A DNA stretch of 64,000 nt from Sphingobium sufflavum (GCF_021403115.1 NZ_JAJSSH010000004.1:248001-312000); one strand, 5' to 3'. Counted from the stretch's first letter, positions 1 to 9,432 are shown. Program-made: numbers and translations. Notes: generated by a model not told the origin, from the letters alone.

Positions 1-485
1 GCGCCCTGCCCTGCGGCGGCGGCACTGGACGCCGCACTGGCGCTCGATGCGGTGGAGGGGGCGGCGGAGGGGGCGGCGGGCGACGCCGTCGCGGCTTTCG
101 GCTGCGACGGCTGCGCCACCTGTGATGGTAATGGCGGCAGCGGCGGGGCGGCAGCGGCCGACGGGACCGGCGGCGCGGGCGGCACCGGTGGCTGCACCGC
201 CTTTTCCGGCTGGACAGAGGGAGGCGCCGCCGCATCGGCGGTCAGCGCGCTCTCCTCACCCTCGTCGCTGCCCTTCAGCGCGGCCAGCGACAGCACGTTC
301 AGGGAGTGGTCCGCAAACCGCTCCTGCCGGGCCGCGCCCATGGTGAGCAGGACGGCGAGCAGCAACCCGTTGACCGCCAGCGACGCCGCCGCCGGGACGC
401 TGGGGCGCAACAGGCCGGACCGGTCCGCAAAGCGCCCCGCCATAGTCCCGCCGGTCCCCATGGCCCTGTTCGCCGCCATCGCCAT
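1..485 (-). CDS. TonB-like energy transducer, partial (cut by window edge)
   Basis: About 161 N-terminal residues are visible; the C-terminus lies beyond the left edge. The protein has a short cytoplasmic start, one membrane segment near residues 30-50 (ASLAVNGLLLAVLLTMG) and then a long stretch rich in Pro, Ala, Ser and Gln, which is the classic layout of TonB: an inner-membrane anchor followed by a periplasm-spanning linker. The conserved C-terminal TonB domain cannot be checked. The ATG lies two bases after the stop of the upstream TonB-dependent receptor, so the two are almost certainly co-transcribed, and this copy is probably the dedicated energy supplier of that receptor. Call rests on architecture and context rather than on a domain match. 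Confidence 0.7.
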   Translation of the reverse strand, partial: MAMAANRAMGTGGTMAGRFADRSGLLRPSVPAAASLAVNGLLLAVLLTMGAARQERFADHSLNVLSLAALKGSDEGEESALTADAAAPPSVQPEKAVQPPVPPAPPVPSAAAAPPLPPLPSQVAQPSQPKAATASPAAPSAAPSTASSASAASSAAAAGQG

Positions 486-486
486 G

Positions 487-2583
487 TCAGAAGGTGTTGG
501 CGACGGTGAACTTGAACGTCTGCCCCTCCCCGGCCAGCGACGAGAGGTGGCGGCGATAATAGCGGTCGAAGATATTGTCGGCGGAGATACGGAACTCCAC
601 GCCCTTGGCCGCGCCGCTCAGCGGGCGGAAGGTCAGGAACAGGTTATGCACCGCATAGCCCGCTGTCGGCGCACCCGATCCCGCGCCGAAGTTGGAACCG
701 CCGACCTTGTTCTGCGCCTCCGCAAATTCGCCGGTCCAGCCGCCCGACAGGCCCGTCACCGGGTCCGAATAGCCCAGCGTCAGGCGATAGTCGTTCGCCG
801 GAATGGTGTTGAGATATTGCCCGGTCAGCAGGTTCTTGCCGTCGATGAAGGACGCATTGCCCCGTGCGAAGAAACCGCCGATGCCATATTCCGCCTCGAC
901 CTCCACACCCTTCAGCCGCGACCGGCCGATGTTGACGAAATAGCTGGTGCTGCCCGCCACGCCGGACGGCGCGCTGTTGGTGATGATGAGATCCTTGACG
1001 TCATTCTGGAACAGCGTTGTCTTGGCGCGGAACCGGCCCGTCTTGCCCAGCAGGCCGTCTAAGGACAGGGTGAAGCCGACCTCATAATTGTCCGACTTCT
1101 CCGGGCGCAGGTCGGGGCTGTAGGAGCGGGCCGCGCTGAGCGTGAAGGTCTCGTCCACATTGGGCAGGCGCACGGTATGCGCGACCGACCCGAACACGCC
1201 GAACCAGTCCGCGACATTGTACAGCGCCGCGATCTTGGGCGAGACGCCGTTATGCTTCGTGCGTTGCGGCACCGCCGCGCCCGCCGCGCGGGTATCGCCC
1301 GGCTCCAGGTCGGTCCAGTCGACGCGCACGCCGGGGATGATGGTCAGCTTGTCGGACCAGACGATCTCCAGCTGGCCGAACAAGCCGGTGCGGGTCATCT
1401 GCCCCTCCGGGTGCGTGCCCGCGCCGGGGGTGACCACGCCGGTCAGCGATACGCGCGGATTGCGGCGCTTCTGCTGGCTCCACTGGCCGCCCACGGTCAG
1501 GAAGGTCGTCCAGTCGCCGCCCAGATCGAACTCGCTGACGTTCTGGAGCTTGCCCTGCCAGCTTTCATAGCGGAAATCGGAATAGGCCAGCGCGCCGAGG
1601 AAGGTGGTTTCCGTCTGGTGGGTCAGCGTGTCGGAATAGGCGACCTGCGCCTCGACATTGAACAGCTTGGACCCGCCAAAGTCATTTTCATAGCCGACCA
1701 CGGCGGTCTTGTCGCGAACCTTGCGGCGCATCAGCGCCGATCCGGTGCTGGCCGTCACCTGGTCATAGACCTGCGGCGTGTCGCTGACCCAGTCCTGATA
1801 GGAGGCCCAGATGGCATGTTTCCTGTTGCCCGCGATGGTCACGCGGCCCTTGACCAGCCAGCTGTCCGCCTCGGTCTTCGACGCCTCGACGATCTGGTTG
1901 CGCCCGTCGCGATAATTGCTGCTGGTGCGGAAATTATAGGTGCCGAGCAGTTCGATGCTCTCCACCGGGCGGAAGGCGACGATGCCGGACAGGGTCTTGG
2001 CCTCCGAATTCGTCTCCGTCGCGGCCTTCAGGCGGACGGCGATGGCGTCGGTGGGGGAGGACAGGAAGTCGGAGGCGTCCTTGGTCGAGAAGTTGATGAC
2101 ACCCGCCAGCGCACCGGCGCCATAGAGGGTGGAGGAGGCGGGGCCACGCAGCACCTCGACGCGCTTGTACAGCTCCGGTTCGGAGAAGAAGGCGCCCATG
2201 CGATACTGTTCGTAGAATTTCTGGACGCCGTCGACGGTGATGACGACGCGATTGTCCGAATCGCCGATCGCCGTGCCCAGGCCGCGGATGTTGAAGCCCT
2301 GCCCCAACTGGCTGACGCCGCCCTGCACGTTCACGCCGGGCATCGCCTCCAGCAGGTCGCCGATGGTGTTCGCCTGCGTCTGGTCGATGTCTTCCTGATC
2401 CAGCGTGGTGACGGCCTGCGGCGTGTCCCGCGCGATCTTCTCCTGACCCGCCGAGATGACCAGCTTGTCGAGCGAGAATTGCGCCTGCCCGTTGTCGGCG
2501 GCGGCCGTCTCCTGCGCGTGCAGCAGGGCGGGCGCGGAGAGGAGCGCGGTGCCGAGAAGTGCCAGGCGTTTGCAGTTCGTCAT
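487..2583 (-). CDS. TonB-dependent receptor, heme/hemoglobin-like group
   Basis: Outer-membrane ligand-gated barrel of 698 residues. A signal peptide (MTNCKRLALLGTALLSAPAL, ending near LHA-Q) starts at the chosen ATG; a longer open frame upstream adds 27 basic residues before the signal and is rejected. Next come a plug domain (roughly residues 45-160, with the RGLG and VEVLRGPASSTLYG motifs) and a 22-strand-type barrel ending in the C-terminal aromatic F. The plug segment VITVDGVQKFYEQYRMG resembles receptors of the heme/hemoglobin family, but the diagnostic ligand His residues were not verified. It is followed directly by a TonB-like gene and is divergent from a DUF4198 gene across a Fur-like site, so an iron or heme cargo is likely. 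Cargo is inference. Confidence 0.88.
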   Translation of the reverse strand: MTNCKRLALLGTALLSAPALLHAQETAAADNGQAQFSLDKLVISAGQEKIARDTPQAVTTLDQEDIDQTQANTIGDLLEAMPGVNVQGGVSQLGQGFNIRGLGTAIGDSDNRVVITVDGVQKFYEQYRMGAFFSEPELYKRVEVLRGPASSTLYGAGALAGVINFSTKDASDFLSSPTDAIAVRLKAATETNSEAKTLSGIVAFRPVESIELLGTYNFRTSSNYRDGRNQIVEASKTEADSWLVKGRVTIAGNRKHAIWASYQDWVSDTPQVYDQVTASTGSALMRRKVRDKTAVVGYENDFGGSKLFNVEAQVAYSDTLTHQTETTFLGALAYSDFRYESWQGKLQNVSEFDLGGDWTTFLTVGGQWSQQKRRNPRVSLTGVVTPGAGTHPEGQMTRTGLFGQLEIVWSDKLTIIPGVRVDWTDLEPGDTRAAGAAVPQRTKHNGVSPKIAALYNVADWFGVFGSVAHTVRLPNVDETFTLSAARSYSPDLRPEKSDNYEVGFTLSLDGLLGKTGRFRAKTTLFQNDVKDLIITNSAPSGVAGSTSYFVNIGRSRLKGVEVEAEYGIGGFFARGNASFIDGKNLLTGQYLNTIPANDYRLTLGYSDPVTGLSGGWTGEFAEAQNKVGGSNFGAGSGAPTAGYAVHNLFLTFRPLSGAAKGVEFRISADNIFDRYYRRHLSSLAGEGQTFKFTVANTF

Positions 2584-2685
2584 ATCTGAGAGGCCCCCGA
2601 AGTTTTTTTCGTTGCGATTGGAATGGCGAGTGGAGCGGCCGGTTCGCCGCCGATAACCCGTCACCTAGCGAAACAATTTAAGTTT

Positions 2686-2704
2686 GCAAGTGATTCTCAA
2701 TATC
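2686..2704. promoter_or_regulatory. Putative Fur box in divergent promoter
   Basis: The 19 bases GCAAGTGATTCTCAATATC match 13 of 19 positions of the classical Fur consensus. The site lies between the divergently transcribed TonB receptor (start 2583) and the DUF4198 gene (start 2741), 37 bases ahead of the latter, where a repressor could shut both promoters. No footprint evidence; a related iron regulator could read it instead. Confidence 0.5.
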
Positions 2705-2740
2705 GCTATCTGGCGGCCAGAATTTATCGGGGAGACTATA

Positions 2741-3559
2741 ATGACAATCGTTCGCAAACATCGCGTCGCACGCATGGGGGTCTCGGTCGCAGCCCTGATC
2801 GCGGGCGCCACCATGGCCAGCGCGCACATGCCCTATGTGCTGCCGACCCAGTTCGACCTGACGGAGAAAGCCGACCATATCACGGTCGAATCCGCCTTTG
2901 CCGAGGACGCCTTCGTCCCCGAAGTCGCGATGCGCGACGCGCCCTTCCACCTGATCGGCCCGGACGGCGCAAAGCTGTCGACCGGCGCCGTCACCTATCT
3001 GCGCGACCTGTCCATCTTCGAGGCGGACATCAAGGCGGACGGCACCTATCGCATCAGCACCGGCCAGCGCGGCGGGCGCAAGGGCAAGATGATTCGCCAG
3101 GGCGACAAATGGGTGATGGGCGGCGAAGCGCCTGTCGCCCCCGGCGCGGCCAAGCCCGCGGGTGAGGAAGTGGCGGTGCAGAGCATGACGCTGGCCGACG
3201 CCTATGTGACGCGCGGCGCGCCCAGCACGGGCGCGCTCAAGCCGCGCGGCGAGGCGCTGGAGGTCCAGCCCGTGACCCATCCCAACGGCATCGCTGCGGG
3301 GTCGGACGCCACCTTCGTCCTGCTGTTCGACGGCAAGCCGCTGGCGGGCGTCGACGTGACCCTGTTCCGTTCGGCGGGCGTGCATGACGGGCGCAAGATC
3401 GCCGGGCAGGTCAAGAGCGACGCCGCAGGCCGCTTCACCGTCAAGCCGGGCGATGCGGGCACCTACCTCCTCCTCGTCCGCCACCGGGCGCAGGCCCCCG
3501 CTGGGGCGGAGACGCCGTGGCGCAGCTATAGCTATACGCTGGCGTTCGACGCGGCCTGA
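2741..3559 (+). CDS. DUF4198 periplasmic protein, metal-uptake associated
   Basis: 272 residues. Has a signal peptide (MTIVRKHRVARMGVSVAALI, cleavage about ATMASA-HM) and then the N-terminal His-Met-Pro-Tyr motif (HMPYVLP) typical of DUF4198 proteins, where the mature N-terminus is thought to bind a transition metal. Two beta-rich halves follow: residues about 30-125, and about 175-270 with an Ig-like region (VTHPNGIAAGSDATFVLLFD). Family members accompany nickel, cobalt or TonB-linked metal uptake; the exact metal is unknown here. ATG chosen because GGGGAG sits seven bases upstream, whereas the longer frame lacks a site. Neighbours: divergent TonB receptor, and a co-directional EF-hand gene 71 bases downstream, probably in the same operon. 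Confidence 0.78.
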   Translation: MTIVRKHRVARMGVSVAALIAGATMASAHMPYVLPTQFDLTEKADHITVESAFAEDAFVPEVAMRDAPFHLIGPDGAKLSTGAVTYLRDLSIFEADIKADGTYRISTGQRGGRKGKMIRQGDKWVMGGEAPVAPGAAKPAGEEVAVQSMTLADAYVTRGAPSTGALKPRGEALEVQPVTHPNGIAAGSDATFVLLFDGKPLAGVDVTLFRSAGVHDGRKIAGQVKSDAAGRFTVKPGDAGTYLLLVRHRAQAPAGAETPWRSYSYTLAFDAA

Positions 3560-3630
3560 CCGCCTGCGCCCTTCCTTCTTGCGGGCGACCGTGCCGCCCT
3601 GCATCCTGACCTCACTTCTGGAGACTCATC

Positions 3631-4122
3631 ATGAAAACCGTTCTGATCCTCGCCACCGTCGCCGCCCTGTCGGCCACCGCCGCCACCGCCGCCCCGCACG
3701 GCGGCAGCGCCTTCATCCATGACTATGACACGAACAAGGACGGCAGCGTCTCGCGCGCCGAGTTCGATGCGGAGCGCGCCGTCCGGTACAAGGCGACCGA
3801 CGCGAACAAGGACGGCACGGTTTCCGAGGAGGAATATGTCGGCGAATATTCGGCCCGTCTGGAGAAGGAACTGGCCGCCTCGACCGACAGCGAGGACCGC
3901 AAGACGGAGGAGCGCCAGCGCCAGATCCGCCAGGCCCATGTCCGTTTCGGCGTCCTCGACACCAACAAGGACAACAAGATCCAGCAGTCCGAATATGATG
4001 CGTCCGGCGCGCGCGCCTTTGCCCAGCAGGACGACGACAAGAATGGCACCGTGACGCAGGCGGACGCCACCGCGACCGCCGCCAAGCAGCTCGCCGCGCG
4101 CGAGAACCGCGACCAGAAATAA
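3631..4122 (+). CDS. Secreted EF-hand protein
   Basis: 163 residues with a signal peptide (MKTVLILATVAALSATAATA, then AP). Four EF-hand-like calcium loops are visible: DYDTNKDGSVSRAEF, DANKDGTVSEEEY, DTNKDNKIQQSEY and a weaker DDDKNGTVTQAD. A charged helical stretch (about residues 75-105) separates the two pairs. Periplasmic proteins of this sort probably buffer or sense Ca2+, and related ones often sit beside TonB uptake genes in sphingomonads, but no precise function is known. GGAG lies seven bases before the ATG. It follows the DUF4198 gene and may share its iron-responsive promoter. Confidence 0.85.
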   Translation: MKTVLILATVAALSATAATAAPHGGSAFIHDYDTNKDGSVSRAEFDAERAVRYKATDANKDGTVSEEEYVGEYSARLEKELAASTDSEDRKTEERQRQIRQAHVRFGVLDTNKDNKIQQSEYDASGARAFAQQDDDKNGTVTQADATATAAKQLAARENRDQK

Positions 4123-4203
4123 GGCCCCGGCCTGCCCCCCTTCGCCCGGACCGCCGCACCACTCCGCGCCGGTCCGGGCGGAGTCGAACCGCTGGTGCGC
4201 GCT

Positions 4204-4494
4204 CTATCCGCCGTGATCGGGGCGGTGCAGCCCCCGGTCGCGCCACCAACGCACCAGCCGGTTGACCAGCCAGCGATTGCCAAATCCGACCGCGATCGTG
4301 ATCGCGATGGCCGGTCCCATCAGGAACCAGTCGATCGCTTTGTGGCACGGCGCTTCGGGGATGCAGTCGCCGATGATGCTGGCGACAAAGGCCCCACCCA
4401 TCAACGGGATGCCGACAAGGACAGCGGACAGGCAACCCAGCAGCCCTCCTGCCGTCCCGCCATTGCGATAGCGGCTGTTATAACCATCATCCAT
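4204..4494 (-). CDS. Small membrane protein, function unknown
   Basis: 96 residues from the preferred ATG, which has GGAGG eight bases upstream; an in-frame ATG at 4524 would add ten residues. Two hydrophobic segments (GGLLGCLSAVLVGIPLMGG and WFLMGPAIAITIAVGFG) suggest a two-helix inner-membrane protein, with a Cys-containing loop (DCIPEAPCHK) between them and a basic tail (RLVRWWRDRG). No family recognised. It converges on the EF-hand gene and is divergent from the hydantoinase pair. The 260 bases between its start and 4755 hold both promoters but nothing else that I recognise. Confidence 0.55.
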   Translation of the reverse strand: MDDGYNSRYRNGGTAGGLLGCLSAVLVGIPLMGGAFVASIIGDCIPEAPCHKAIDWFLMGPAIAITIAVGFGNRWLVNRLVRWWRDRGLHRPDHGG

Positions 4495-4754
4495 GATCGC
4501 GGCCTCCGCCCGGTTCTGTCCCATGGGTAGATCGACGCTCCTGCGGATGCCAGCCCGGCTTTCCCATCGGGCGGCGACCTTACTACGGCCATCCCGCACC
4601 TGTGCCGCCCGCTGACCGCCCCGCCCCCTTCGCCAATTGCCACTCGCGCCGCGCCTTCTGTCCAGACGGCCCGCCGCGCGCCTCTATGGTGAGGTTCGGA
4701 TGATGCCCCGCACCGCAAGAGCGCGGCGGCGACCGGCGAGGAGGAGCGGCACCC

Positions 4755-6572
4755 ATGTCTTTCGAACTGAACAGACGGCTCGCCGCGCACCGCCCGCCCC
4801 TGCCCACGCAGGCGAATATCGACCCCGTCACCGCCAGCATCATTCGCGGCGGGATGGAAACGATCTGTTTCGAGGCGGCGACCCATCTCGGCCGCGCCGC
4901 ATCCTCCCCCATCATCAACCAGTCGAACGAGCGCAACGCCTGCATCGTGGACGCGCATGGCCGCCTGGCCGGGTCCGCCATCGGCACGCCGCACCTGACC
5001 TTCGTCAGCCAGATGACGGTGCGGTACGGGCTGGAGATGTTCGACGAGTTCGACTGGGGACCGGGCGACGTTTTCCTGGGCAACGACCCGGACTATGGCG
5101 GCGGCCACCTGCCCGACTATAACGTCTATGCCCCGGTGTTCGACGAGAGCGGCAAGCTGCTGCTCGTCCAGTGCCTTCAGGCGCATCAGGGCGACACGGG
5201 CGGCAAAGACCCCGGCGGCTTCACGCTGGAGGCCACCGACATCTTTACCGAAGGGCTGGCCATCCCCTGCCTGAAGCTGGTCCACAGGGGCGAGCATCGC
5301 AAGGACGTCATCAAGCTGGTGACGCGCAACAATCGCTTCGCCAGCTTTGCGGGCGACCTCGCCGCCATGATCTCCGGCGTGCAATATGCGGTGCGGCTGC
5401 TCCAGGGGCTGGTCGCCAAATGGGGGGCGGACGCGATCCGCGCCGCGATCAACCACAGCATCGACCAGAGCGAGAAGCGCGTGCGGGAGGTGGTCGCGGG
5501 CTGGCCCGACGGCGTTTATGAAGCGGACGTGTTCATCGACCATGACACGGCAGGGACGAAGGACATTCGCGTCCATGTCGCCTGCACCGTCGCGGGCGAC
5601 CAGCTCACCGTCGACCTCACCGGCACCGACGACCGACAGAGCCTTGTCGGCGTGTGGAACACCTTCGGCAACAGCCGCTCCTATATCATGACGCAGGTGG
5701 TGGCCGCGATGGACCCGACCATCGTGAAGAATGAGGGCTTTTTCCACGCCGTCGATATGCTGATCCCGGAAGGCTGCATCGCCCAGCCCCCGCCCAACAA
5801 GCCCGCCGCGCTCGGCAGCTTCCACCCCGCGTGCGAGATTACGGAGGCGGTCTGCGTCGCCCTGTCCGCCATCGTGCCGGACCGCTCCGCGCCGCAGGTG
5901 TACAAGATGGGCATGCCCAACGCCGTCATCGGCTTCGACCCGCAGGGCCGGATGTGGATGGATCAGGGCGTGGACTCGCGCACCTGCGACACCAGCGCGG
6001 TGCAGGGCATCGACGGCTGGGGCAGTTGCCCCGCCGCGCTGGGCAACCTGCTCCTCTCCCAGGTGGAGGATGCCGAAAGCCGGTTCCCCATCGTCAACAT
6101 CAGCCGCGAAATGACGCAGGATTCGGAGGGTGCCGGACGCTGGCGCGGCCAGCCGGGCAGCCTGAATTCCAAGCAGGTGACACAGCCCGTCATGGCGATG
6201 ACATGGATGGTCACGCACGATCATCCCCTGCGCGGCCTGTGCGGCGGCGACGACGCCAGCCCCTACTCCAACCGGTTTCGCGTCGGCGCGCCCGACGAAT
6301 ATCGCATCGACCTGTCCGCCACCGCGCAACTGCCGGAAGGGTCGGTGATGGCCTATCAATATGGTGGCGGCGCGGGCTTCGGCCCCGCGACGGACCGCGA
6401 CCCGGAGGCGGTGCGCGAGGATGTGCTGGACGAGATCATCTCCGTCGCCCGCGCCCGCGACCGCTATGGCGTCGTCTTCACCGGCACGGTGGAGGAGTAT
6501 GACCTCGCCGTCGACACCGCCGCCACCCGCGCCCGCCGCGACGCCATGAGCATGGCGGTGGCGGCGGAATAG
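4755..6572 (+). CDS. hyuB: Hydantoinase B / oxoprolinase family subunit
   Basis: 605 residues, the usual size for the HyuB (N-methylhydantoinase B) family. Family hallmarks: the opening DPVTASIIRGGMETICFEAA, the block GDVFLGNDPDYGGGHLPDY with putative metal-binding His and Asp, and a late Gly-rich segment YQYGGGAGFGPATDRDPE. HyuB works with HyuA in ATP-dependent opening of cyclic amides such as hydantoins or 5-oxoproline; related pairs are carboxylases of acetone or acetophenone, so the substrate cannot be named. GAGGAG lies eight bases before the ATG. hyuA follows after 123 bases in the same direction, and a SnoaL-like gene comes next, so the three probably form one transcription unit. Confidence 0.88.
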   Translation: MSFELNRRLAAHRPPLPTQANIDPVTASIIRGGMETICFEAATHLGRAASSPIINQSNERNACIVDAHGRLAGSAIGTPHLTFVSQMTVRYGLEMFDEFDWGPGDVFLGNDPDYGGGHLPDYNVYAPVFDESGKLLLVQCLQAHQGDTGGKDPGGFTLEATDIFTEGLAIPCLKLVHRGEHRKDVIKLVTRNNRFASFAGDLAAMISGVQYAVRLLQGLVAKWGADAIRAAINHSIDQSEKRVREVVAGWPDGVYEADVFIDHDTAGTKDIRVHVACTVAGDQLTVDLTGTDDRQSLVGVWNTFGNSRSYIMTQVVAAMDPTIVKNEGFFHAVDMLIPEGCIAQPPPNKPAALGSFHPACEITEAVCVALSAIVPDRSAPQVYKMGMPNAVIGFDPQGRMWMDQGVDSRTCDTSAVQGIDGWGSCPAALGNLLLSQVEDAESRFPIVNISREMTQDSEGAGRWRGQPGSLNSKQVTQPVMAMTWMVTHDHPLRGLCGGDDASPYSNRFRVGAPDEYRIDLSATAQLPEGSVMAYQYGGGAGFGPATDRDPEAVREDVLDEIISVARARDRYGVVFTGTVEEYDLAVDTAATRARRDAMSMAVAAE

Positions 6573-6695
6573 CCATTTCATTCACCCCGCCCAATGGGGA
6601 GGGGCCGGGGGTGGGGGCTGTCCCCTTGAAGCTGCAAACCCCATCCCACCCCTCCCGGAACGGGAGCGGGCATCAATGGCTCAGAGAGGATTCGC

Positions 6696-8795
6696 ATGGG
6701 TTACAGGGTCGGCATCGACATCGGCGGCACCTTCACCGACTTCGCCCTGCTGAAGGACCGCGAGGTCACATTATTCAAGAATCTCTCGACGCCGGAGGAC
6801 CGCTCCATCGGCGTGATGAATGGCCTGTCGAAGCTGGCGGAGATGGAAAATCTCCCCCTCGCGGACTTCCTCGGCGCGTGCGATGCGGTGGTCCATGGCA
6901 CGACCATCGCGGACAACACGCTGATCGAGATGAACGGGGCGGTCACCGGCCTCATCACCACGGAGGGTTTCCGCGACGAGATGGAATATCGGCGCGGGTA
7001 TAAGGAGGATATATGGGATCTGCGCCTGGCCCCGCCGGTGCAGATCACGCCGCGCCGCCGCCGCCTGACCGTGCCGGAGCGCATCCTGCACGATGGCACC
7101 GTTCACCAGCCGCTGGACGAGGCGGCCGTGCGCGCCCAGTGCCGCCGCCTCGCCAAACAGGGCGTGGAATCGGTCGCGATCAGCTTCCTCTTCTCCTTCG
7201 TGAACCCGCAGCACGAGCAGCGCGTGGCGCAGATCGTCGCGCAGGAGCTGCCCGGCGTGCAGGTGTCGAAAAGCCATGAGGTGCTGCCCCGCGCGCCCGA
7301 ATATGACCGCACCAGCACCACGGTCGTGAACGCCTATGTCGCGCCGCGCGTCACCCATTATCTGGAGAATCTCGTCAGGCGGGTGCGCGATGCGGGCTAT
7401 GCGAAACAGTTGATGGTCATGCAGGCGTCCGGCGGCGTGATGACGCGCGACTATATCCAGGGCGCGCCCATCCGCGTGCTGGCGTCGGGACCGGCGGGCG
7501 GCGTCATCGGCTCCGCCCATGTCGGCACGGCCAAGGGGCATCGCAACATCCTGTGCGTCGACATGGGCGGCACCAGCTACGACATTTCCATGGTGCTGGA
7601 CGGCGCGGCCCCGGCCGTGGCGGGCTGGAACATGCATCACCGCTACCTCGTCGGCGTGCCGATGGTGCAGGTGGAGACGCTGGGCGCGGGCGGCGGCTCC
7701 ATCTGCCATGTGCACAAGGGGGAGATCGCGGTCGGTCCCGCGTCGGCGGGCGCATCGCCCGGCCCCATCTGCTATGGCCGGGGCGGGTCGCAACCGACCA
7801 TCACCGACGCGCTGCTGATGCTGGGCATATTGTCGGACGAGGCCGTGTTTGCCGGGGGCAGCTTCTCCCTGACCCGCCGCGGCGTGGAGGACGCCTTTGC
7901 CGCCATCGGCGCCGACATGGGCTATGGAGCGGAGGACGCCGCTTTCGACTGCTGGCGCATCGTCAACGCCAACATGACGCTGGGCGTGCGCCGCATCACG
8001 GCGGGCAAGGGCATCGCGCCACAGGACATGGTGATGCTGGCCTATGGCGGCAACGGCCCCGCCTTCGCCTGCACGCAGGCGGACGAGCTGGGCATAGAGA
8101 CGGTGCTGGTCCCCCGCGCCTCCCCCACCTTCTCCGCGCTGGGCACGCTGGTCGCGGACCCGCGCATCGACGAGGAACGCTCCCATATCGCGGCCGCAGA
8201 CACGCTCGACATCGCGCGGGTCCGTACCCTGTGGGCCGACCTCGCGGCGCGGGCAAAGGGCTATTTCACGCAGGCCGGTTTCCCGGCGGACAGCGTGACC
8301 GCGCGCTACCAGATGAACATGCGCTATCCGGGGCAGAACTGGTCGCTCAGCTTCGACGCGCGGGTGACGCAGGGCCTCGACGACCTGTCCTTCGTCGACG
8401 AGACGCTCCGCGACCTCGCCATCCGCTCCTTCAACGAACGGCATATGGCGGAATATGGCCATGTCCGTGAGGATGAGATGCCGGAGGTGACGGGCATCCG
8501 CCTCACCACCTCCGTCGAGACGCCGTCGCCGATGGTGGTCGCGGGCTTCACCGCCCCGCCCGTCGCCGCCGCTCCCGCCCGGCAACGCCGCGCCAACCTT
8601 GGCCGGGGCTATGAGCCGGTGGGCATCTTCGCCGGTCCCGACCTGAAACCCGGCCATCATGTCACCGGCCCCGCGATCATCGAGGAAAGCTTCACCACCA
8701 TCGCCGTCTATCCCGGCTGGCAGGCGCGGCTGGACGATGCGGGGGACTATCGGCTGGTCAAACTCGATGCCTTGGGCGTGATGGGTTTTCCGTGA
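6696..8795 (+). CDS. hyuA: Hydantoinase A / oxoprolinase family subunit
   Basis: 699 residues. The N-terminal phosphate-binding motif GIDIGGTFTDFAL and the later CVDMGGTSYDIS mark the two lobes of the actin/hexokinase-like ATPase fold; RVLASGPAGGVIGS is a further HyuA signature. The C-terminal about 130 residues form the small beta domain (KPGHHVTGPAIIEESFTT). It is the ATP-using partner of the preceding HyuB-type subunit. Start supported by GAGAGGA six bases upstream. No dedicated carboxylase gamma subunit or transporter is seen, so a soluble oxoprolinase- or hydantoinase-like activity is a reasonable guess; acetophenone-carboxylase-like activity is an alternative. Confidence 0.88.
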   Translation: MGYRVGIDIGGTFTDFALLKDREVTLFKNLSTPEDRSIGVMNGLSKLAEMENLPLADFLGACDAVVHGTTIADNTLIEMNGAVTGLITTEGFRDEMEYRRGYKEDIWDLRLAPPVQITPRRRRLTVPERILHDGTVHQPLDEAAVRAQCRRLAKQGVESVAISFLFSFVNPQHEQRVAQIVAQELPGVQVSKSHEVLPRAPEYDRTSTTVVNAYVAPRVTHYLENLVRRVRDAGYAKQLMVMQASGGVMTRDYIQGAPIRVLASGPAGGVIGSAHVGTAKGHRNILCVDMGGTSYDISMVLDGAAPAVAGWNMHHRYLVGVPMVQVETLGAGGGSICHVHKGEIAVGPASAGASPGPICYGRGGSQPTITDALLMLGILSDEAVFAGGSFSLTRRGVEDAFAAIGADMGYGAEDAAFDCWRIVNANMTLGVRRITAGKGIAPQDMVMLAYGGNGPAFACTQADELGIETVLVPRASPTFSALGTLVADPRIDEERSHIAAADTLDIARVRTLWADLAARAKGYFTQAGFPADSVTARYQMNMRYPGQNWSLSFDARVTQGLDDLSFVDETLRDLAIRSFNERHMAEYGHVREDEMPEVTGIRLTTSVETPSPMVVAGFTAPPVAAAPARQRRANLGRGYEPVGIFAGPDLKPGHHVTGPAIIEESFTTIAVYPGWQARLDDAGDYRLVKLDALGVMGFP

Positions 8796-8966
8796 AGCGC
8801 GCTTGTGAGGTGGGTCAAGAGACTGGAGCAACCCAGCCGACACCTGTCGGACCGGCCCCTGATCCGGCTTGCCATATCGCACGAACGATCAAGGCGGCGC
8901 GCGCCGTCTTGCCTCTCGACCGCCCCCGCCCAGCCGTCTAGCCATCGGAGGGAGGGAGAGACAGCC

Positions 8967-9428
8967 ATGGCCGACACCGGCAGCCCATCCGATCTTGCGA
9001 CCCGCATCCGCCTGCTGGAGGCGCGCGGCGCCATCGCCGATCTGGTCCATCGTTACGCGCTCCACATCCGCGCGCGCCAGCCGGAGGCGTGCGACGCGCT
9101 GTTCACGCCGGATGGCGAATTCCTGATCCGCGACACGGACCCCGGCGCCCCCACCGACTTCACCACGCGCGCGCGCAGCGTGGGGCGGGATGCGATCCGC
9201 GCCTATGTGATGGGATCGACGCGGGCGGGCTTCCACGTCTTCCCGATGATCCGCAACCTGCTGATCGACGTGGACGGCGACACCGCGACCGCCACCAGCC
9301 TGATGAGCAGCCGCACATGGCCCGCCGGCGCGGAAGTGTTCGGCGAATATCAGGACAGCTTTCGGGAGGAAGCGGGCGTCTGGCTGTTCAGCAAGCGCAT
9401 CTTCACCATCTATCGCCGCCCCGGATAG
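8967..9428 (+). CDS. SnoaL-like (NTF2-fold) protein
   Basis: 153 residues. The pattern AIADLVHRYALHIRARQPEA, then FTPDGEF, then GRDAIRAYVM and a final beta-sheet (VWLFSKRIFTIYRR) is typical of the SnoaL-4 branch of the cone-shaped NTF2 fold, which includes small isomerases, dehydratases and dioxygenase beta-like subunits. No catalytic set can be assigned. ATG chosen for the strong purine run GGAGGGAGGGAGAG upstream. Position after hyuBA suggests a role in the same degradative route. It converges on otsA with only four bases between the stops. Confidence 0.7.
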   Translation: MADTGSPSDLATRIRLLEARGAIADLVHRYALHIRARQPEACDALFTPDGEFLIRDTDPGAPTDFTTRARSVGRDAIRAYVMGSTRAGFHVFPMIRNLLIDVDGDTATATSLMSSRTWPAGAEVFGEYQDSFREEAGVWLFSKRIFTIYRRPG

Positions 9429-9432
9429 GGCG

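Noticed and set aside
4401..8882. Two open frames of more than 700 codons on the minus strand opposite hyuB and hyuA
   Set aside because: No recognisable domains, very His/Arg/Gly-rich, and the plus-strand genes carry full family signatures.
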